This document shows, one piece after another, positions 57,441 to 64,000 of a stretch of DNA of 64,000 nucleotides (position 1 is the stretch's first letter; each line of letters starts with the position of its first letter). Made by a program: the position numbers and the translations under genes. The stretch is from Charina bottae (lineage: Eukaryota; Chordata; Lepidosauria; Squamata; Charinaidae): contig JALMGJ010000003.1 in NCBI GenBank assembly GCA_023362775.1, forward strand, positions 50,706,416-50,770,415, in the 5' to 3' direction. The notes beneath the pieces are model-generated. The model searched no databases. It was given only the letters and a program-made list of their open reading frames with translations, and had not been told where the DNA came from.

Positions 57441-58189
57441 AATATATATATATAACTTCCAACCCCCATCAAAATTTTACTTTTTTGCAACCATTTTCAC
57501 TCAGGTCAATGGGATTTATTTTTAATTTGATGTGATTTTTTTTTTTAAAGGAGGAGATATTGATCAAAAATTCATCGGCGGGGTGAACTTCTCTTTGTTA
57601 AAGAATAGGTGAAAAAAGTATCTGTGACTGTCCTGTCTTTCACTGCACAGCTCTTTCTCCATTGTACTGAAGCCTCCCTGCCTCCCTGCACTTCAATTAC
57701 GTCCCAGAGAAGACATCCAGAATGAGAACTCCTCCCATGGGGCTTTGACAGATCAAAAAGTGCAAGTAGTTAGGGGCAGTGCAGAGTGACAGAGAGAGAT
57801 GAAAAACAGCAACAGTATTTTCTGGCATCCAAGTGCAATAAAGTATGATAAGTTTAGAAGCTCCATGAAAATAAATGAGATACAAAATTGGAAACCTCTT
57901 TTGTAGTAGAAGAAAGCTTTCAGGAAATTGGGAAAGTGTAAGTAACAACAACAACAATCCAATAAGTTTGCCCAGATGGACTGTGCAACTATCTCAATAA
58001 AGCAGATTAAAAAAAAAAAATTCTAGCACTCGGATTGCTTCCACATCCATTTTTATAATTTATGATTCTTCTGAAGGCTACACACGTTTAAATTAATTAT
58101 TTACCCTGATAAATTTGACACGGCACTCCACAAAGTATCTGAAAAGAATCTAGGGCTAAACTCTTTGATCAATCCACCCTGAGAAATCT
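57441..58189. other. unique AT-rich stretch
   Basis: Two overlapping minus-strand frames (57697-57962) read as hydrophobic sequence without any recognised domain. Confidence 0.4.
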
Positions 58190-58273
58190 TCATGGTTGTT
58201 TTCAAACAAAAGGAAATCAGATGATATAACATTTTATATCATCTGATTTCTTTTTGTTTGAAAACAACCATGA
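58190..58273. repeat. near-perfect inverted repeat, 40-bp arms, 4-base loop
   Basis: 58190-58229 and 58234-58273 are reverse complements with a single G-T type mismatch (58212/58251); loop CATT. Four more pairs form outside a single mismatch. No target duplication or TIR-type ends, so it resembles a template-switch palindrome. Confidence 0.95.
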
Positions 58274-58633
58274 TGATTCATGTGTGGACTTCAAGGGGGG
58301 GAGGGATTCGCTAGTTGAGTAGTTAAAGCTGATCTGTGCTAAACTGATTGATTGCAAATTCCTAGGAAGTATGCATCAATTTCATCCAAGGAGCCATGTT
58401 TTCCACTCCGCTGTCATTGGATGATGGATTCTTGACTTGGGGGCAAGGCAGAAGTGTCAACAAATCCTTAAAGGAGTTATTTGCTCTGCTTTCTGGTCCC
58501 AAATTGTTCCATTTGGATCAGAATAGAAGAGAAAAAAATGGTTTGATGGTTTATGACTATACATTAGTTCTCAAGCATATGAGTACCTAATACATAAATA
58601 TCTAATGATACCAGCAAAAGAATGATACTGAAG
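58274..58633. other. unique stretch
   Basis: A poly-G run lies near 58294. Nothing else recognised. Confidence 0.4.
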
Positions 58634-58635
58634 AT

Positions 58636-58704
<69 letters not shown>

Positions 58705-58764
58705 ATAGATAGATGGATGGATGGATGGATGGATGGATGGATGGATGGATGGATGGATGGATGG
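58634..58764. repeat. (GATA)n(GGAT)n compound microsatellite
   Basis: GATA units to about 58710, then GGAT units to 58764: a one-base-step compound array. Confidence 0.95.
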
Positions 58765-58877
58765 ATAGATGGATGCTTTAGGGAGCATGATTATCACCAC
58801 ATAATAATGACTGAAATAAACTGGATTTTTGAGAGTGTTACTGGTACATGTATGAGAACATCCATAAAACATTGCCA

Positions 58878-59095
<218 letters not shown>

Positions 59096-59319
59096 ATTAT
59101 ATTTGTCTGTCATTGGAATGCATGGTTTTTCACAACAATGTATTTTTTAGCAAATATACTTGAAGCAGCCTTATTTCTATAAACCAGTACTCAAGGATAT
59201 TTTTGTGTGGCAATGTTGGTTGGAAAGTATTCTGTTTAATTCAGGGATGACATCTCCCATGCAGATATCAGATCTTGATGAAAACATCAGAAGAATCTGT
59301 TTATGGACAGAAGTTTGTT

Positions 59320-59322
59320 TGT

Positions 59323-59354
<32 letters not shown>

Positions 59355-59585
59355 TTTCTATCCCGTCTTTATTATTTTTATAAATAACTCAAGGCAGCGA
59401 ACATACCTATTACTCCTTCCTCCTCCTATTTTCCCCACAACAGCAACCCTGTGAGGTGAGTTGGGCTGAGAGAGAGTGCCTGGCCCAAGGTCACCCAACC
59501 GGCTTTCATGCCTAAGGCAGGACTAGAACTCTCAGTCTCCTGGTTTCTAGCCCAGCACCTTAACCACTAGACCAAACTGGCTCTC
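59320..59585 (-). mobile_element. tRNA-derived SINE, full length, antisense, with (TTTA)n
   Basis: Minus-strand order: GAGCCAGTTTGGTCTAGTGG, TTAAGGTGCTGGGCTAG, B box GAGTTCTAGTCC, AAAGCCGGTTGGGTGACC, GTTGCTGTTGTGGGG and TTATTTATAAAAATAATAAAGA, ending in AAAT repeats (TTTA at 59320-59352 on the plus strand). It is the best single copy of the 5833-type SINE. Confidence 0.9.
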
Positions 59586-60369
59586 TTTTTATTTTATGGA
59601 GACAGTGATAAGTTGTTTTTCTGTCTTCTTCCTTAAATCCTCAGACCATTTGTGCATATATAGTGAAATATATGGATATCACTACTCATAGCCATTATAG
59701 TATTGAAAAGATGCTTTGCAAAGCACACTGGCACTAGTTTAACACCTCTACACCTATCCTCAAAATGTTAAAGCAAGCTGTAATCCTCCAGAAGCCTTGG
59801 TACAATGGCCTGGAAAACTTTCATTTCATGTGTGTGTTGTCTTCACATACAGTATATATACACATGCAGTACTTACACTGAGACTGGTATAAACAATACA
59901 CAGTCAGCTGGGGAGAGCCTTCGAAACACCTGTGAAAGATTCTAAAGAATGTAGCTGCTCTAATGCTTCAAGGAGAGGCTCTTTGCAATGTACAATACTT
60001 ATTTTCATGGCCCTAAAAACTATTACTGAGACTGGGCAGCTACATTTAAGGCCATGTCCAGATAGAAACTGAGAATGTAATTATAACTTAATTGCATTTA
60101 TAACCCCTTACCTGAATTCATGTTTAATTCATGTTCAAGTTTTGTATGAAAAGTGTCAGGCTAGTTGGCAGTGGTGGTTAGGAATGTTGATTTCTGCTAT
60201 AGTGTAAGGCCTATATTCATTTTACAAAGTGGGTGGCCCCTAAACGTCCTTTCTAGAGGCCCTAGGACCCCAAGATTGCTAAATTTTAGCAGCAAACTGC
60301 TAAATAATGGCAGGATGGAACTCAGAAGTCGATTTTAGGCCCTCACTGAAGAAACAGTTCTGAGACTTC
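59586..60369. other. unique AT-rich stretch
   Basis: Nothing recognised. Confidence 0.45.
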
Positions 60370-60960
60370 AGAAGAAGAAAAAGAGATGTTAGGAGATAGG
60401 AGACAGAATGGTAGATCCATGAAGAGTAAGAAGATAAAGAGAAGAGTCATCATAGTTGGTGAGTCATTGCTATAGTTGGTGACCCATTATTATAAGGGCA
60501 TGAAACAAATCTGTGCATAATCCATTGGCTCACAAAGTGTGCTGTCTCCACTGACAATTATCCCTTCTTACATATGGGGACAAATAGTAGTGCAAAGAAG
60601 AGATGTGACCAGCTTTTACCTGGGGTCTGAAGATTAGGAAAGACACTCAGGACCTTGGGGGCTCAGTTGGTGTTCTTCTGCATCTTTCCAGTCTATGGAA
60701 AATGACCAGAAAGGGAAATAATTATTATTTTAATGAGTAACTGGATACACAAATGGTATATATGGGTAGGATTTGGTTCCTGGCACTGTGGCCTGAATTG
60801 CCAAGGTGGTCGAGATGCAAAATAAGGGTTCTAAGTCCATCTAAGAAGGACTAGTAAAAATGTGCTTGGCTGAATCATGGTCCAGTATGTCTGATTAGGA
60901 GGCTTTTAAACTGAATCCTGTGGGAGTTTAAGACAAAACCCTGAAGTAAATATCTCAGAT
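60370..60960 (+). pseudogene. CR1-type LINE ORF1 esterase (SGNH) relic
   Basis: VIIVGESLL-like sequence near 60448 (GTCATCATAGTTGGTGAGTC) corresponds to the IVGDSLL block of CR1 ORF1 esterase domains. DNYPFLHMGTNSSAK (60553-60597) corresponds to its YPFLxIHVGTND block. A following AKRDVT region also fits. Numerous stops and shifts. The trailing part to 60960 (TTTAAACTGAATCCTGTGGGAG) fits the end of that ORF. CR1 ORF1 is a nucleic-acid-binding protein with an esterase domain. Confidence 0.55.
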
Positions 60961-61194
60961 GAAGACTTGAGTGTTGCAGAAAGAAGTGGGAGTTTTGGTA
61001 CAATTGGACCTATTAAAGTAGACAGTGAAAAAATGGAAATAACATTGCCTTATAAAATTCATGGTCTTTGGTCTTATACGTTAATGCACAGAAAATGGAA
61101 ATAAACTTAGCTTGAACTCTTAGCACCAGAAGGGTTAGGGTTAGGATGCACGACAAAGAATAATGGATTTAAATAACCGGAAGGTAGATTCCAA

Positions 61195-61530
61195 GGGGCG
61201 TGGTGGCTCAGCGGGTAAGACGCCAGGCTTGTCGATCGGAAGATCGCAAGTTGGGAGGTTCAAATCCCTAGCCCTGCGTGACGGAGTGAGCTCCTGCACT
61301 AGCCCTAGCTCTTGCCAACCTAGCAATTCGAAAGCATGCAATGCAAGTAGATTCATAGGTACCACTTCGGTGGGTAGGAAACAGCGTTCCGCATGCATCA
61401 TGCTGGCCACATGACCACGGAAAAGTCTTCGGACAATGCTGTCTCTTCGGCTAACAAACGGAGAGGAGCACCAGCCCCTAGAGTCGGACACGACTGCACA
61501 AATGTGTGGTGGGAACCTTTACCTTTACCT
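61195..61530 (+). mobile_element. Sauria SINE, copy 4
   Basis: GGGGCGTGGTGGCTCAGCGG head, GTCGATCGGAAGATCGCAAG, B box GGTTCAAATCCC, AACAGCGTTCCG and tail CCCCTAGAGTCGGACACGAC...ACCTTTACC. Full length. No clear target duplication found. Confidence 0.92.
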
Positions 61531-61589
61531 ATACTGATTTTTTAGTATGTTAATATTTCTGCTTCTTCTTTACATAATATGAATAACTA

Positions 61590-61991
61590 CAGGTAGTCCT
61601 TGAGTTATGACCATTAATTTAGCAACCGTTTGAAATTACGATGGTGCTGGAAAAAGTAATTTACGACTGGTCCTCACACCTATGACTGTCACAGCATCCC
61701 CGTGGTCACATGATCAAAATTCAGGCACTTGGCAACTAGCATGTATTTACAACAGTTGCAGCATCCCATTTCTGACCTTCCCAGCTGGCTTCCAATAAAC
61801 AAAATCAATGGGAAACCATGTGATTCACTTAATGATCACATTATTTGCTTCATGGCCATGTGAATCACTTAACGACCACCACAGAAACGACATAAAATCA
61901 GGTGCAATCATGTGATGCCTCGCTTAACAACCGCACCACTTAACAATGAATTTTCTGGTCCCTATTGTGGTTGTAAGTCAAGGACTACCTA
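61590..61991. mobile_element. fold-back MITE, CAGGTAGTCCTC family, copy 6
   Basis: CAGGTAGTCCTTGAG at the left and AAGGACTACCTA at the right are flanked by TA (61588-61589, 61992-61993). Complete but with decayed CACGTG sites (GTCACATGATC). The right end also has GTAAGTCAAGGACT, inverted to the left GTCCTTGAGTTATG. Confidence 0.8.
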
Positions 61992-63135
61992 TACAGGACA
62001 CTGATAATTACTACAGGTCACGACTCCTATACCTGTGAAATATACTCCATATTTTTTCCTTGTAGAAGTCTTCACCAACCTGGTACTCATTCATGATTCC
62101 CAAGTAGGATGGCTGGGATGTGAATTTTACTTCAACACATATGGAGTTCATCAAGGTAGTGAAAGTTAGGTGACAGAAAATATTTTTATGCTTTATTCTC
62201 AGACAAAAATCTGATTAGACAATTAGAAGGTCAGTGGACAAACTATAAAAGATGGTTGTTTGGGGCAGCCAAGATATGTATATTGGCAAAGTCTAGCGTA
62301 TTTCAATGATGAAAGTTAGAAAGAATTTTTTAAAAATTACTGGCTAGAAAACTATGAAGGGTGATTCATATATTATATTTAACTATATTTTGTTAAACAA
62401 ACCATAAAGCATTACCTACAAAATCAAATAGATCCCAGCATGCTTAGTGTGGTGTGTGAATCCAGGTATCATCTTGGAAGGGCACAAACAGACTTTGTTG
62501 TTTCAGTAAATAAGGAAAGTGTTCTTCAACATATTTATACAGTATCATCAGGTAGTAAAATAAGCAGTATTGCCCAAAAAGAGTAAGCTGACATTTTACA
62601 GAAATGAAAAAAGGGAAAGTATGTAAAAAAATGGAGTTGAAAGGAAAAGGTGAAAAGTGACACAGAGCTTTCAGTTAGTATTGCCTGGAAGAGATGGAGA
62701 ATGGCCAGGGAAACAATAAAATATACTGTAGATGTCAGAAGAACAACCTTCAGTGGGAAAGTATTTCAGACTATGAAGCTGTTGAAATGCAAATTTTTAG
62801 CCTGCTGTTTGCGTTATAGTGGATTTATCTATAAAAGCCCAGTGATTTAGCAGAAAGTTTGTGTACTCCAAATATAAGCACTGTATCTAAAATAGGCAGC
62901 AGACGGCACAGAACATTGGATAGTGTAAGTATTTCTGGCTGTTTCTATAACACATTCATAACTTGCTGGGAAAAATCACACACAGTTATAGCAGCATGGA
63001 TACACACATCCATATACATACACACAGAGACTTGTATAAGATGTGACATTGATGGAGCAGCTTCTGCCTTAAACACCATATTATATTGTCCAAAAAAGGA
63101 GAAGGAGAATTTTGTATTGAAGATTACTATGTCAT
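61992..63135. other. unique AT-rich stretch
   Basis: ORFs at 62650-62850 and 62859-63146 lack domains. No repeats are recognised. Confidence 0.4.
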
Positions 63136-63143
63136 TCTTTAGG

Positions 63144-63484
63144 TAGGCTGACCATACGTCCCATTTTTAAAGCATTTTTCAACTGTCCCGTCGTTTTCAT
63201 AAACATCTCAATTTTGTCCCATTTTTCAAACCCGGCGTGAATGGCGCAGAAGGAGGATCCGAGTCAGAGTGCGGACCGGGGGCAGGGTTTGCAGGCAGAA
63301 GCCAATCGCGCGGACCGGGGGGCAGGGTTTGCAGGCGGGAGCCAATCACATGGACTGGGGGGCAGGGTTTGCAGGCGGGAGCCAATCGCGCTGACTGTGG
63401 GTGGGGAACCCTGTCTTTTTCATGAATACAGAATATTACATAAGACCCTGTCCCATTTTGCCATCCTGAAATATGGTCAGCCTA
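63144..63484 (-). mobile_element. non-autonomous hAT, TAGGCTGACCATA family, copy 2
   Basis: A perfect 13-bp inverted pair TAGGCTGACCATA / TATGGTCAGCCTA, with perfect 8-bp target duplication TCTTTAGG (63136-63143, 63485-63492). Three tandem units of about 42 bp (63275-63390) each contain GGGCAGGGTTTGCAGGCGGG and AGCCAATC (CCAAT box). Its orientation is opposite to copy 1 at 7278, whose right end is the reverse complement of this left end. Confidence 0.93.
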
Positions 63485-63492
63485 TCTTTAGG

Positions 63493-64000
63493 ACTTGTCT
63501 AAGAATCAGATTTCCTTGTTCTTGGTTTGACAATATTATATTGGAGCTCTAAGAAGAACTAACACTAGTTTCCATAAGAGCCTGTTAAAGACCTGGATTA
63601 GACTTCAATAGATGTGCATATCCTAATGATGTATGGTAGCATCATAAACTATCCAGAATTGTTTTCAAGATGCAGAAAAATAGAAAAATAAAACTACTGC
63701 AGCAGTTAACAGCTCTGGCTGTAGAATGTCTACATGGAAATTACTCTATTCAGATTCTCTGCATCACCAGCAAAGACAGCTGAAAGGCTGTGTGTTTGGA
63801 TGCCACAATTGTTATGACTGTCACATTACATAGTTTACAATGACTAACATTTCTTTTACCTTTTTCTTCTTGAGTGCCCCCCTCAATCCCACCCTTCTTT
63901 TTAAAAAATGAAATAAATATCACTGAATCCAGGACTTTCTTCCTTTAAGAATCTGATTTTTAGGAAAGCTAGACCATGGAGGGGTTTATCTGGGGTATAT
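63493..64000. other. unique AT-rich stretch
   Basis: Nothing recognised to the window end. Confidence 0.45.

Overview
The window looks like vertebrate, almost certainly squamate reptile (lizard or snake), gene-poor DNA: AT-rich, intron-like or intergenic. No host exon, coding gene, tRNA gene, rRNA gene, operon or CRISPR array can be supported. The host call rests on the repeats: four tRNA-headed SINEs matching the Sauria SINE pattern (GGGGCGTGGTGGCTCAG head, TAGAGTCGG...CCTTTACCTTT tail), antisense BovB/RTE LINE 3' ends, CR1/L2-like LINE 3' ends, and abundant long microsatellites. Every ORF with a recognisable product is a transposon fragment.

Layout. 1-5.8 kb: mostly unique sequence, a CA repeat, a small hAT element (1866-2118) and the first of six TA-flanked fold-back elements (2205-2649). 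5.8-8.6 kb: a dimeric tRNA SINE, then a LINE reverse-transcriptase relic split by a non-autonomous hAT (7278-8146) with an 8-bp target duplication; the LINE frame resumes across it. 8.6-15.8 kb: quiet, with a perfect 31-bp-arm hairpin, one fold-back element and a Sauria SINE. 15.8-24.3 kb: a LINE 3' end split by BovB, two other LINE C-terminal relics, a second BovB-type relic and two fold-back elements. 24.3-36.6 kb: mostly unique sequence, LINE tails, 5S-rRNA-like SINE pieces, microsatellite clusters, a hAT and a Sauria SINE. 36.6-38.5 kb: antisense LINE endonuclease relic. 44.7-45.5 kb: a rearranged hAT pair with three copies of the same 8-mer. 46.3-49.5 kb: two Penelope-like element remnants with inverted termini, a GIY-YIG-type C-terminal ORF and a hammerhead-ribozyme-like core. 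49.7-53.9 kb: Tc1-like transposase relic, a long antisense LINE interrupted by a SINE, a BovB tail, a probable solo LTR and a Sauria SINE. 54-64 kb: microsatellites, a 40-bp-arm palindrome, SINEs, a CR1 ORF1 esterase relic, the last fold-back element and a second copy of the TAGGCTGACCATA hAT.

There is no gene network. The logic of the window is parasite-on-parasite: non-autonomous elements sit inside LINEs, SINEs carry LINE-type tails, and microsatellites grow at LINE/SINE tails. The strongest item is the Penelope-like pair: a 233-bp inverted repeat with one mismatch, a 14-bp target duplication, an open C-terminal endonuclease frame and a foldable hammerhead core, plus a second copy reduced to two inverted termini joined by a six-base expansion drawn from ribozyme stem-loop II.
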